Shown here one piece after another: positions 11,663 through 21,850 of a stretch of 64,000 nucleotides of DNA (the first letter of the stretch is position 1; each line of letters starts with the position of its first letter). The translations under genes and the position numbers were made by a program. This stretch comes from Spodoptera frugiperda (Eukaryota; Arthropoda; Insecta; Lepidoptera; Noctuidae): positions 6,688,501-6,752,500 of the forward strand of contig NC_064228.1 in NCBI RefSeq assembly GCF_023101765.2, read 5' to 3'. The notes under the pieces were generated by a model. It worked only from the letters and a program-made list of their open reading frames with translations. It was not told the origin of the DNA and did no database searches.

Positions 11663-14551
11663 GTGAATTTTTACATGCTTTGCAAGACAATAGAGTCATC
11701 CTCTTGCATACTTAACAGTAATATTATCAATCTGGTGCACCAAAACATCCAAGGTTTCATGAGTAAAGAATTAGAAATAGAATTATTTTTAAACTGTAAT
11801 AATGTTGACATTTTGTGCACTACTGAGCATTGGCTGAAATCCCATCAGCTAATGTTCAACTTTGGTAATCATCAGATTGGTAGCTCGTTCAGCAGAGAAA
11901 ACGCTATACATGGTGGTTCACTAATTTTAATAAACAACAATCTTAAATTCAAAGAACGCAAGGATATAGTTGGTTACTCTGTTGAACGTACTGTTGAAAT
12001 AGCCTGTGTGGAATTAGAGCGGTTTATTGTTTTGAGTGTGTATAGACCACCTTCTGGCTTGTATGACTGTTTTGAAACAGTATTAGATGAAGTATTAAAT
12101 AAACTCAGTAGTTCAAATAAATTCATCATTACTTGTGGCGATTTTAATATAAATTTGTTAGAAAATTCTAGCTTAAGTACTAGAATTGTAAGTTTATTTG
12201 CTTCGTTTAACCTAACGAACCTGTTTCTGGAGCCCACTAGGATAACTCCTACTAGTGCTACTTGTCTAGATAATATTTATACTGATATTGTACCAACTAA
12301 TAAACAAATTATATCATTACTCGATTCAGATCATTGTGGACAATTAATTTCAATAGAAAATAAAGTAAATAAAGTGTCGAAACCACATATTATTGTTAAC
12401 CCAAAGACTGAAAGACGCATTGAAACATTCAAATCTAAACTCTCTGACAAATTACCTTTATTATTAAGGAATAAAAATACAAATAACTTGTGTGATGATT
12501 TTTTAAATATTTACCATACCGAGTTTAAATCTACCTTCACACCTAAAACCATACCAGCTCATGGCAATGCGCCTTTCAATCAATGGGCAACTACTGGCAT
12601 CTATAAAAGCAGGAAACGCCTATATGAGCTTTATAACGAGAGGATATTTATAAACACTATTGAATTTCATGAATATGTAAAGAAGTATTCTAAATTGTTT
12701 AAAAAAGTTTGCTCTATTGCTAAATCACTATATTTGAGCTCTAAAATAAAAAACAGTTCCAATGTAATTAAAGCGACCTGGAGTATTATTAATGGTGAAG
12801 CAGGAAGATCTAAAAGGAGTAGTAGTGAATATAATCTGGTAATTGATAATAATGTAATTAAATCAGATGCTGAAGTTGCAGCCGCATTTGAAAACTTCTT
12901 TTCGGACATTCCTGTTACCACTACCAGGTCCTTGAATTCATCACCCACTGTCGCAGAATCTTTACTAAAAGAAAATGTTGTAGCTTGCCATTCAAGTTTC
13001 AATTTTGAACACATAGATTATACAGATATAATTAAAACGTTCCATACTTTGAATAAGAAAAAGACTGCTGACCTTTGGGGTAATTCTGTGTATATTACCA
13101 GCTCTGTAATAACTATTGTGGCACCTGTATTAGCTTTAATTTTTAATAACTGTATTGATCGTGGTGTGTTTCCTGATCTCATGAAGAATAGTAAAATAAC
13201 TCCGTTATTTAAATCGGGTAGTACTTCTGACCCCACTAACTTTAGACCTATTTCAGTACTACCTACATTCAGTAAAATTTTTGAAAAAATTATTCTAAAT
13301 CAGATGCAAAGATTTTTTAATAGAAATAAATTATTGCATGGTAACCAGTTTGGATTTACAAGGGGTCGTTCAACAACTGATGCCGGTGTTGAACTTCTTA
13401 ATCACATATATGACGCGTGGGAGGACTCAGGGGACGCATTGGGTATTTTTTGTGACTTATCCAAGGCGTTCGATTGTGTCCTTCATGAAACACTGATCAG
13501 GAAGCTATCCCATTATGGAATGCGGGGCAACTCTCTGGACCTACTTATCTCTTACTTGAGTAATAGAATTCAGAGAGTTGAGATTAACGGGAAAATTTCT
13601 GCCGGGTCTGTTGTTAGGATGGGTGTTCCGCAGGGGTCAATTCTCGGTCCGTTTTTATTTCTTATTTATATTAATGACTTACCTTACCTTGTAAAGGATC
13701 ACCATGGGATAGTACTGTTTGCTGATGATACCTCTTTATTATTTAAACTCAAACGTGGACAAGTAGTCAGTGATCATGTAAATAGTGCTCTCTCAAAAAT
13801 AGTACGCTGGTTTAGTGCCAATAACTTGCTACTTAATGAATCAAAAACTAAATGCATTAAATTCACAACACCAAATGTTAGGCATGTCAAAACCAGCGTG
13901 CTAATCAAGGGCGGGGAGTTGGACCCTGTAGATTCAGCTATCTTTTTAGGTATAACCCTAGACGCTAAGCTACAGTGGGCCCCACATATAGATAAGTTGT
14001 CGAAAAGGCTAAGCTCAGCAGCATATGCCGTTAAAAAAATTAGAAATTTAACTGATGTAAATACAGCGCGTCTAGTATACTTTAGTTATTTCCATAGTAT
14101 CATGTCATATGGTATTCTCCTGTGGGGGAATGCTGCTGACATTCAGTCTGTCTTTGTGCTGCAGAAGCGAGCCATTCGATCAATTTATAATCTTAGTCCG
14201 AGGCATTCTCTCAGGGAACTATTTAAAGAAATTAATATAATGACTGTTGCCTCTCAATATATCTATGAAAATATAGTGTATGCTCATAAAAACATAAAAT
14301 TATTTAAAAAGTACAGTGATATACACAATATCAACACTAGAAATAAAAATAAATATGTTGTTCCTACTACTAGACTTAAGAAAATAAGCGGTTCGTTTAG
14401 ATGTCAATGTATACGCTTTTACAATAAAGTTCCCAGCCATATTCAAAGTTTAAACCTAAGTAAATTTAAAAATGTTATTAAAGAAAAACTATGTAGTAAA
14501 GCTTTTTATAAAATAAAAGACTACTTGGAGGATAGTCAGGCTTGGGAATGA
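11663..14551 (+). CDS. LINE ORF2: APE endonuclease-reverse transcriptase
   Basis: 962 codons without a stop. The frame opens upstream of the first ATG (11675), so the natural start is uncertain. Residues 20-230 are an APE-type endonuclease: N28 in HQNIQG, E55 in TEHWL, D160 and N162 in GDFNI, and D223-H224 in SDHCGQ. Residues ~470-760 are the reverse transcriptase: RPISVLP, motif A DLSKAFD with D598, MGVPQGSILGP, and the catalytic FADD at 686-689. The C-terminal region has the usual Cys/His-poor tail. All catalytic residues are kept, so the protein could be active. It nicks target DNA and copies its own RNA into it. Codon use is AT-rich and unlike the FHA exons. Confidence 0.93.
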   Translation: MNFYMLCKTIESSSCILNSNIINLVHQNIQGFMSKELEIELFLNCNNVDILCTTEHWLKSHQLMFNFGNHQIGSSFSRENAIHGGSLILINNNLKFKERKDIVGYSVERTVEIACVELERFIVLSVYRPPSGLYDCFETVLDEVLNKLSSSNKFIITCGDFNINLLENSSLSTRIVSLFASFNLTNLFLEPTRITPTSATCLDNIYTDIVPTNKQIISLLDSDHCGQLISIENKVNKVSKPHIIVNPKTERRIETFKSKLSDKLPLLLRNKNTNNLCDDFLNIYHTEFKSTFTPKTIPAHGNAPFNQWATTGIYKSRKRLYELYNERIFINTIEFHEYVKKYSKLFKKVCSIAKSLYLSSKIKNSSNVIKATWSIINGEAGRSKRSSSEYNLVIDNNVIKSDAEVAAAFENFFSDIPVTTTRSLNSSPTVAESLLKENVVACHSSFNFEHIDYTDIIKTFHTLNKKKTADLWGNSVYITSSVITIVAPVLALIFNNCIDRGVFPDLMKNSKITPLFKSGSTSDPTNFRPISVLPTFSKIFEKIILNQMQRFFNRNKLLHGNQFGFTRGRSTTDAGVELLNHIYDAWEDSGDALGIFCDLSKAFDCVLHETLIRKLSHYGMRGNSLDLLISYLSNRIQRVEINGKISAGSVVRMGVPQGSILGPFLFLIYINDLPYLVKDHHGIVLFADDTSLLFKLKRGQVVSDHVNSALSKIVRWFSANNLLLNESKTKCIKFTTPNVRHVKTSVLIKGGELDPVDSAIFLGITLDAKLQWAPHIDKLSKRLSSAAYAVKKIRNLTDVNTARLVYFSYFHSIMSYGILLWGNAADIQSVFVLQKRAIRSIYNLSPRHSLRELFKEINIMTVASQYIYENIVYAHKNIKLFKKYSDIHNINTRNKNKYVVPTTRLKKISGSFRCQCIRFYNKVPSHIQSLNLSKFKNVIKEKLCSKAFYKIKDYLEDSQAWE

Positions 14552-15117
14552 ACTGCTATAATGTCCACACAGGTCTTGCTGACATGTTTGTAACATATAG
14601 TTACATTTTTTATACAATTTGACATTGTTTTTATATATTTTTTTTTTCCTTTTATATTTTTATATTTCCTTTTAAAATTGTTAGTTTGAGGACCGTGTGA
14701 GACTTTTGCTAGTCATTTTATTTTTAGTAAATTATATTCTGACAGTTTGAGCATTTGTGTGGCCTACCCAAATGTTCTTTTGGTTGGTGTTGTTCGTCGG
14801 ATCATTCAGCAACAGCCGTCAGCTGAGCTGATTGTAAACTGACACATGCGTGCTGCCATCTGAACAGGTCCGCTCAAACTGCTGTGGTTCTTTCCTCAAA
14901 AGACCACTACAGAATCAACTTGCACGGTTCTCCGACATCTTTAATTGATTTTGTCTGGACTTTAAAAGAGACTATGACCTCTGAGTTTGTTTCGGCATTT
15001 CTTCTCAGAGTAGTTGGATAGGAAATGCCGGCCTCATCTAGTTATTTAAGAGATTGACGTGTAAAAGTGTTATTTTATAACCTATTTGCAAAATAAATAT
15101 CATTTATCATTTATCTT
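14552..15117 (+). other. LINE 3' UTR and tail
   Basis: Non-coding, with T-rich tracts at 14600-14670 and a terminal AAATAAATATCATTTATC segment. The part from 14853 to ~15105 matches 41232-41486 in inverse orientation, which defines it as element sequence. Confidence 0.8.
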
Positions 15118-15564
15118 CTTATTTGTCGTCATTCTCTTGGCAGAGTGGTCGGTATGTCAGAGAATACGTGATTTACAATACATACATTTTCTTCGCATTT
15201 TAACTTTATTTTGTTCATAGAGTGAACCACTGAATCCTTTTCTTCTTCCTATCCTTGTCCTAAGTTTCTTTTACCATTCTTGGACTTCATCAAACCATTC
15301 TTCACACAATCGATCTATTCTCCTTTATTAGTATTACTTTGAAACAGCAATAGCTTTAACTATTTGATCGTAGCGACGTTTTATAACATTTGATTATCAA
15401 CTTGATTGCGAACTAGGTACATTAAGATAGGTGTTATCTATGTTTACTAGTTCCTAGAAAATGCTATTGTAGTTGTGAATAGCTTGTAGCAAAGTAAATA
15501 CTAAGTTTATGACTCAGTTATTATCTATGTAATAACTAGAATTGTTATTATGTAAATGTCGTTG

Positions 15565-15834
15565 TGGCCCGGAGGTTTAAGACGCCCGCTTCTCATGCAT
15601 GAGGGTGCTGTTCGATACCGGCTAATGGCAAATACCAATGTGACTTTTCCGAGTTATAATATATGTACTTACTTTCTAAAATTATTTTGACACAATTGAC
15701 AAATAGTCAAGGAAAACATCGTGAGGAAACTGGGGCTTATAATTTCTAATTAAAAGTTTGAAATCATTCAATTAGCATTGAGTGGTGGTTAATGCTCAAA
15801 CCCTCTCCATGTGATAAAACGCCTTTGGTTAGCT
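15565..15834 (+). mobile_element. SINE family C, full length
   Basis: Head TGGCCCGGAGGTTTAAGACG with a mutated B box (GTTCGATACC), then body and tail. It abuts a family B element at 15829. Confidence 0.75.
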
Positions 15835-15962
15835 TTACCGGGGCTCCAGTTCGAAAAGCAAGAGAAGGAACTGGATGGGTTTAGTCAGTAATAGTCTGAC
15901 ACTCCCTCTAGCCTCGCCCAAGGCGGGAGAAGTAATTGCATAATTTTCCCCCTCAAAAAGCT
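15829..15962 (+). mobile_element. family B repeat
   Basis: TTTACCGGGGCTCCAGTTCG to TCCCCCTCAAAAAGC, directly joined to a SINE C tail. Confidence 0.78.
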
Positions 15963-16339
15963 CTTCTGTTGAACAACACTGATCACATACCCGTAGATCA
16001 TGATATGAGCACCTAGCTCATTATTCAAAAGATAACCCATGCAAATCCAAAGCCCCATATATGTATGTATGTATTGATAAGGAGCATAGTGTTTATAAAC
16101 ATATCGATTATCTAATTAGGGTCACTAGACCGCGGTATCTATGCCTATCGGACAATGCACTCTTATCGCAGCTCAGGCGATTTATTTCGGAAATTAATTA
16201 TTGTAACTTCACGCTTGTTAATTTGCGCGGTACTGTACCTGATTAGTTTTGTACAAAAAAACTTCTTTTATACTTACTCTTTTTGTAGTAAAGCAGAAGT
16301 TGTTATTGACATATTTAAAGTTATATATTTTTTTAATAC

Positions 16340-16530
16340 GTAGCCCCAGTTTAGTATATTCTCTTGTGTTGTGGTCGTGGGTGCGTTTACAACAATACAA
16401 ATTTATATATACACATCACACCCAGACCCGGAACAATGATTTGAGAATCATACAAAGAGTTACGTCGTGTGGGAATAGAACCCGCTACATGTTGCGCGGC
16501 AACCGGTACCCAACCTTACCAAAATATGAT
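16340..16530 (-). mobile_element. SINE family E, nearly full length
   Basis: CCCCAGTTTAGTATATTCTC through GGAATAGAACCCGCTACATG and the head GCGCGGCAACCGGTACCC. Confidence 0.7.
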
Positions 16531-16552
16531 AAACTTTGGATGTGTGTCATCA

Positions 16553-16628
16553 ATACATCGCAACGGTCTCATAGTTTCACAGCTTAGCTATTACATAGTA
16601 CATCTTTGGGAAAAAGCACCCTGAAGCC
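16553..16628 (+). repeat. family I repeat
   Basis: TCATAGTTTCACAGCTTAGC then TATTACATAGTACATC and GGGAAAAAGCACCC. Confidence 0.6.
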
Positions 16629-17362
16629 AATGCAGTTACAATTTTCAAAACACCATCCTGAAATCTTCACACAAACAAAAACATTTTAAAACAAATGTCT
16701 AAAACGACACGTGGGGAAGACTATTCCTGTTCATAACCACCCCCCATCAAACCAAAAAACATACGAAAATGCACCTTAAACTCATAACGACAAGAACTAA
16801 ACTCAAAAAACTAATATACACCTTGAGTCACCAACTAAAGTTTACTTAATGAAATGCTAAAGGAATTTGAACCTTATTGCAATAGGTATAAAGGTGTCTA
16901 AATATAGTTTTAACATCGGGATGCTGTTAAAGCGACAGACGGATAATATTAGAATTTGTTTAGCGAATGATTGATAGTGAACAGAGCGGTTTCGAACCTG
17001 GGACTCATCATGGAGTGTCAGGGAGTGAGCTCTGAAAATGCAATGAAGTAATGCAAGCAATATTTTACAGTCGGTTAAGAATAAATTATAAAGGTGGAGG
17101 TAGTCAGATTAAGCTGATTTGTTTTGAGAACTATATACATACCTAGATTGTCTAGACGAATTAATAAAATTGTAATGCCTTTTTGTAGTATTGAAATAAC
17201 CGCATTTTACTAGTAATAGTAATATGAATACCTATGCGATACATATACCCAAATCACGCATTAAACAATTATTGCCTTTTCTGGCGATTAACAACTTATA
17301 ATTATATAATTTACCTGTCGCGTTAGTTGTAAGAGTTGAAATAAATAAGGCCCAGGTTTCTT

Positions 17363-18108
17363 CGACTTATTCGTCAACTCGGCCGCAATAAACTCGTCCG
17401 CGAGGTCGAGTCGGGAAATTCAAACATTAATTATTTTTTTATTATGCATCTCGGCCGAACCACGTGGTCGAGTTGATGAAGCTATTTATTCGTATCTTTT
17501 ATTCGTCAACTCGACCGACATTGAAAATATGAGGCATTATTGTACAGTGATATACAAAAGTGTTTCGTTTCTAATTAAATTTATGTTCTTCTGGGTATAT
17601 TATATGTATAATATAAAATAACTTAAAATTAGAATTAAGGATAGATAAAAAGATGTTTATTAATTAGGCATTGCTCAGTTGAGTATTAGGTTCATTTCTT
17701 TCCACAGATAAAAATTCCAAGTTGCGAGAGAGAGACAAAACTATTTTAACTAATCAGGATATATGTTTAAGGTCATGATTAAAATGCTACATTTTACAAA
17801 ACTAAAGGGATCACCCTTTAGTTTTGTAAAATGTCTAATGAAACATCTACGATGTTTGTGTTAGCACAGCACGCATTTTAATTTGCCTAACAAAATAAAT
17901 CTTTCCATGACATGCCTTAAACATTTTCTACTCGAATGTACATTTTGTACTCGGTCGAGATGACGAATAACAAAAAATCAAAAAAATTATCCTGGTCGAC
18001 TCGGCCGCATAGTAAATGTTCCTACGGTCGAGATGCACAATGAAATAATAGGTAGATTTAAATCTTCCCAACTCGGCTCTTATTGCGGCCGAGTTGACGA
18101 ATAAGTCG
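17363..18108. mobile_element. 746-base inverted-repeat DNA element with TTTCTT target duplication
   Basis: The ends are 29-base perfect inverted repeats starting CGACTTATTCGTCAACTCGG, flanked on both sides by TTTCTT (17357-17362 and 18109-18114). A second copy of the end motif lies about 135 bases inside each end (17499-17517 and 17950-17970, inverted), so the structure is symmetric. The motif CTCGRCCG recurs throughout. A 21-base perfect hairpin is near the middle. No ORF; it must be moved by another element's transposase. Confidence 0.85.
17789..17834. repeat. perfect 21-base hairpin
   Basis: Arms 17789-17809 and 17814-17834 are exact reverse complements (ACATTTTACAAAACTAAAGG plus G) around the loop ATCA. 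It lies at the centre of the 746-base element. Confidence 0.95.
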
Positions 18109-18861
18109 TTTCTTCACGATACCTATTTTTCTTTACAGTTTATTAGTGGTGTCATCTCAATCAATCATCAAGTAATCTTAAAATCTAAATGTCCAGTGTA
18201 ATTCGGACCTATAACTATACATCGAGTATATTCCAGACTGCAGAAAATATCATTTGATTCATACTTATTATTTACTTACATCAAAATTACTCCAACATTT
18301 TACCTACTCCGTCCCAATCTGCCTGTAGTCGCGTGCGCAACAAGAGCAATCCGCTGCGCGGGCGCCACTGAAATAGATTGTCGCTTCCTTCACATGACCC
18401 GACATGTTCTGAACTTCCTAGGGCTGTAGGCTTAGGGTTTAGCTAATTTTATGTAATTGCGACAACGTTTTTAAATACGCCCAAAAACTCGTAATCTATT
18501 TTGAACCTGGGAAAAGGCAATGAAATGCTAAAGAAATGTTTAATGAAAATATGACGATTTTTTGAAACACCTTTGGCAAAAGACAAACTGTAGATTCTGC
18601 CTGATCACGGGAAAATTTTACCAACCCTCTTCTCTGGTCCTTCCCTCATGACTGTGAATCACGATCATCATGGCATCACTCTGGATCAGACGATTTATCT
18701 CCATCGGCTGGTGTGAAATCCTCGACGCTGGGTAGTCGAGGAGCTGATCAGGCGATCTGGTTGGGGGTCGTCCTCTTGCCCTTCTTCGCTGTGAGCAATG
18801 AGCTTCTTCAGGCCATCCTCCCCGTGTGTCGCTATATGGCTCTCATAAACCCTTTTTTAAC

Positions 18862-18984
18862 GGGAGAAAAATCATCCAATGACATCTCCCGGTTTGGGCG
18901 AGGCAAGAGGGAGTGTCACACTCTTACTGACTAAAAACCACCCCGTTCCTATTCCTGCTTTTCGAGCCGGAGCCCCGGTAAACC
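18862..18984 (-). mobile_element. family B repeat
   Basis: AAATCATCCAATGACATCTC to CGAGCCGGAGCCCCGGTAAA. Confidence 0.8.
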
Positions 18985-19220
18985 TGCTCTCATAACCCTA
19001 ACCTCCAATTAAACTAACTAACTACAAAATAGACACAATGTATAATTAACCTTAGACTACAGACTACAGATTAAAATTAACCTCATCGCACCAAAGGAAA
19101 CAGGTCTCAACCTGAACTGTATACAGCGTGACTTTAATTATGTCTGCGTTACACAGCGTGTGCGCAAAACGAAAGAAAAGTGCATCGTGAGCCAACCGTC
19201 GTATGCGCATCGAAAGCAAC

Positions 19221-19229
19221 TATAAATAG
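19221..19229 (+). promoter_or_regulatory. TATA box candidate
   Basis: TATAAATAG lies 60 bases upstream of an ATG that opens a short phase-compatible exon. The local sequence is less AT-rich than its surroundings, so the match is not simply background, but no other core element is clear. Confidence 0.3.
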
Positions 19230-19288
19230 AGTGTCTCGCCTTCCTATAATTATGAGTTATAGTTTTATGTGTGCATCTGGAGCAGAAG

Positions 19289-19332
19289 ATGGATAATGGA
19301 TGTTTATTTAGTCAAAATCGAAGGATTCTTTG
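19289..19332 (+). CDS. possible first coding exon of the LL5/PHLDB gene
   Basis: ATG then 14 codons (MDNGCLFSQNRRIL) plus two bases, followed by a GTAAAT donor. The two leftover bases combine with the first base of the exon at 22181 to give Trp, followed by [12 protein letters not shown]. Vertebrate PHLDB proteins also have a short, poorly conserved stretch before this motif. Phase agreement alone has a one-in-three chance, and the true 5' exon may lie elsewhere or outside the window. Confidence 0.25.
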
Positions 19333-19483
19333 GTAAATTATTTGATAGTAACTAGTTGTCATATTAATTTTGAAGAGTTAGTGACAGCATCGCCATCAAT
19401 AACCTGATAGTCTTCTGGACACAAGAAAGTTGATACTGAGCTTTTTTAGTTCTACAAAGAGAATTGATCTTCGCTTTTCTTAG

Positions 19484-19612
19484 AGGTGAAAATTCGCCCA
19501 ATGACTTCTCCCGCTTAGGGTGAGGTGAGAGGGAGTGCCAGACTCTTACCGTAACCCGCTAGGTAGTCCGCAGCTACGGGTAAAATCTCCACGCTTGGCA
19601 GATGGATTGGAA
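19484..19612 (-). mobile_element. family B repeat with internal deletion
   Basis: The GAACGGGGTGG segment is missing; the head extends to AATCTCCACGCTTGGCAG. Confidence 0.7.
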
Positions 19613-20011
19613 ACTGAAAAGTTTGGCAAGCTTACCTATAATATAAAAATTGTATTAAAATCTGTGTGAAATAAATAAAAAACCGCAGTTTAAAGGTTAA
19701 TAAAGATTATCAGAGAGTCCTGCTTGCTTTAACTTTTATCTTTAAGAATCAAATCCACTACAAACCCAGCATGTATTCGTTGATAAATATAAGTTTTAAT
19801 ATTTCATCCATCTGTCGGTTATAACTCGACAACTCCTAACCTCCTTGAACTCACCAGATGTGCATGTAATAAACGGAGTTTAATGCGTTACTCGTTACGT
19901 TTAACGTTATAACGATAACTGTTATAAAAATAACCTCGTTACATCTATAATTAGTTTATTTTGTTGTCGAGTTGTGATGTAAATGAATGATGTATGGATC
20001 AAATGGTTTGT

Positions 20012-20135
20012 AGCTGGACAAAAGCAGGATAAGAGGAGCGGGGTGGTTTTTAGTCAGTAAGAGTCTGACACTCCCTGTCGCCTCACACAAGGCGGAAGAA
20101 GTCAAATGATGATTCTCCGATCCCAAAAAAAAAAA
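20012..20135 (+). mobile_element. family B repeat, diverged head
   Basis: GGACAAAAGCAGGATAAGAG to AATGATGATTCTCCG and an A tract. Confidence 0.65.
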
Positions 20136-20457
20136 ACAAAAACGGAGACCCGCTATAAAAAAATTTTAAAAGTTAGAACAAAACCGCCAGCACGCCTTTT
20201 GCATAATGTTATGCAAATATAACTAAGATACTTAAATATTTTCAATAAACATAAATGAGAAATCAATTATCCTTTTAATTACAACGTTAAGCCTTTTGAC
20301 GTGGACCCAAAGCTAAAGGTCGCATACCGGTGTCGAAACAGTCATTATTACGACAATCTTCATTAAAACTTAACAAGAAAATCTTATTTAATAACATGTT
20401 ATATTATAAGAGGAATGATTTGTTTGTTTGTTGTCATTGTCATCCTCTATCTAACAT

Positions 20458-21561
20458 ACTAGCTTCTTTCTGCCCGCGACTTCGTGTTCATAGGATCACA
20501 CTCAGCGCTATTGTAGCTTCCTATTACGAAAATATTTTTGGAATCTGATCAGCAATTGGTCGCCAAGCTTGGCCGTGGTCGCCAAGCTTGGCCGTGGTGT
20601 CGCCAAGCTTGGCCATGGTCGCCAAGCTTGGCCAGGGTGTCCCCAAGCTTGGCCAGGGTGTCGCCAAACTTGGCCGTGGTGTCGCCAAGCTTGGCTATGG
20701 TCGCCAAGCTTGGCCAGGGTGTCCCCAAGCTTGGCCAGGGTGTCGCCAAACTTGGCCGTGGTGTCGCCAAGCTTGGCTATGGTCGCCAAGCTTGGCCAGG
20801 GTGTCCCCAAGCTTGGCCAGGGTGTCGCCAAACTTGGCCGTGGTGTCGCCAAGCTTGGCCATGGTGTCGCCAAGCTTGGCCATGGTGTCACCAAGCTTGG
20901 CCAGGGTGTCGCCAAACTTGGCCGTGGTGTCGCCAAGCTTGGCTATGGTCGCCAAGCTTGGCCAGGGTGTCGCCAAGCTTGGCCGTGGTGTCGCCAAGCT
21001 TGGCTATGGTCGCCAAGCTTGGCCAGGGTGTCGCCAAGCTTGGCCGTGGTGTCGCCAAGCTTGGCCAGGGTGTCGCCAAACTTGGCCGTGGTGTCGCCAA
21101 GCTTGGCTATGGTCGCCAAGCTTGGCCAGGGTGTCGCCAAGCTTGGCCGTGGTGTCGCCAAGCTTGGCCGTGGTCGCCAAGCTTGGCCATGGTCGCCAAG
21201 GTTGGCCAGGGTGTCCCCAAGCTTGGCCAGGGTGTCGCCAAACTTGGCCGTGGTGTCGCCAAGCTTGGCCATGGTCGCCAAGCTTGGCCAGGGTGTCGCC
21301 AAGCTTGGTCAGGTTCGCCAGGCTTGGCCGGTTTCGCCAAGCTTGGCCAGGTTCGCCAAGCTTGGCCAGGGTGTCGCCAAGCATGGCCAGGGTGTCGCCA
21401 AGCTTGGCCATGGTGTCGCCAAGCTTGGCCATGGTGTCACCAAGCTTGGCCATGGTCGCCAAGCTTGGCCATGTAATCACAAAACATACATTAATTGACA
21501 ATATTTATTAAATTGATAATACCTAGCCTATCACGGGCGCAACCAGGGGCGGAAAGCTAGT
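20458..21561. mobile_element. putative CTAG-ended (Helitron-like) element carrying a minisatellite
   Basis: The left end reads ACTAGCTTCTTTCTGCCCGC. The right end read on the minus strand begins ACTAGCTTTCCGCCCC. The two ends are similar and inverted, and the array lies between them. Helitron 3' ends finish in CTAG(T), and ACTAGCTGTTGCCCGCG-like ends are common in moths. No Rep/helicase ORF is present. Two independent truncated ends flanking the array is the alternative. Confidence 0.35.
20558..21473. repeat. minisatellite, 19/21-base unit with palindromic core
   Basis: About 44 units of the type TGTCGCCAAGCTTGGCCGTGG, in 21- and 19-base forms, each with the 12-base palindrome GCCAAGCTTGGC (a HindIII site). 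Variants change the spacer (GCCAGGG, GCCATGG, GCTATGG) or one base of the core. From 20619 an 82-base higher-order unit (21+21+21+19) recurs at 20701 and 20783. The unit lacks stops in most frames, so long open frames occur on both strands; they are by-products. Confidence 0.95.
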
Positions 21562-21805
21562 ATTTAAATAAGATTTAATAATCTCAGTGATCTTTGCACG
21601 CGTCGTAAAAAATGTGATTTATGTTTCTGTTGATATTCATTTACTTGAACATAATATAATTATACAGTTAATGAAAGCTGTTAATTAAAAAATGTAAAGT
21701 GAAATATACTTTATATCATTAACGTAAAGATGAAGTAGGGTAATAATATCCAGTAGTAGTGTCTTGGCGGGGCACCGTATATTTTTTGGAGCCCCCTTTT
21801 CTTTG

Positions 21806-21850
21806 AGGGCTGGAAAAAATCATCCAAGGTATTTTCCTGCTCAGACTCTT
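21806..21850 (-). repeat. family B fragment
   Basis: AAAAAATCATCCAAGGTATT then TTCCTGCTCAGACTCTT. Confidence 0.4.

Larger units (their letters stand above)
11626..15117 (+). mobile_element. non-LTR retrotransposon (LINE), 5'-truncated, intact ORF2
   Basis: The element runs from the junction with a family A repeat at 11625 through an endonuclease/RT ORF and a ~560-base 3' UTR to a tail of repeated CATTTAT units near 15117. No ORF1 precedes it, so it is 5'-truncated or a family without ORF1. A 255-base copy of the same 3' UTR occurs at 41232-41486. The clade is probably in the Jockey/CR1 group by domain order and motif style; a tree would be needed to place it. Confidence 0.85.
16630..20457. 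other. non-coding stretch with the 746-base element and a possible promoter
   Basis: Outside the listed element, two family B copies and the TATA/ATG candidate near 19.2 kb, nothing is recognised. 18310-18420 is locally G+C rich with short open frames but no convincing exon. Confidence 0.5.

Noticed and set aside
18300..18425. Minus-strand frame beginning MSGHVKEATIYFSGAR in a G+C-rich patch
   Set aside because: It reaches a stop just before the only donor-like GTAAAA, so a coding exon is not supported.
20558..21473. CRISPR-like regular repeat array
   Set aside because: Units are contiguous without unique spacers and the genome is an animal's.
20538..21511. Several 70-312-residue open frames on both strands within the minisatellite
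   Set aside because: They are by-products of a short unit lacking stop codons. All frames are open, no splice or start signals stand out, and the peptide is a simple repeat.
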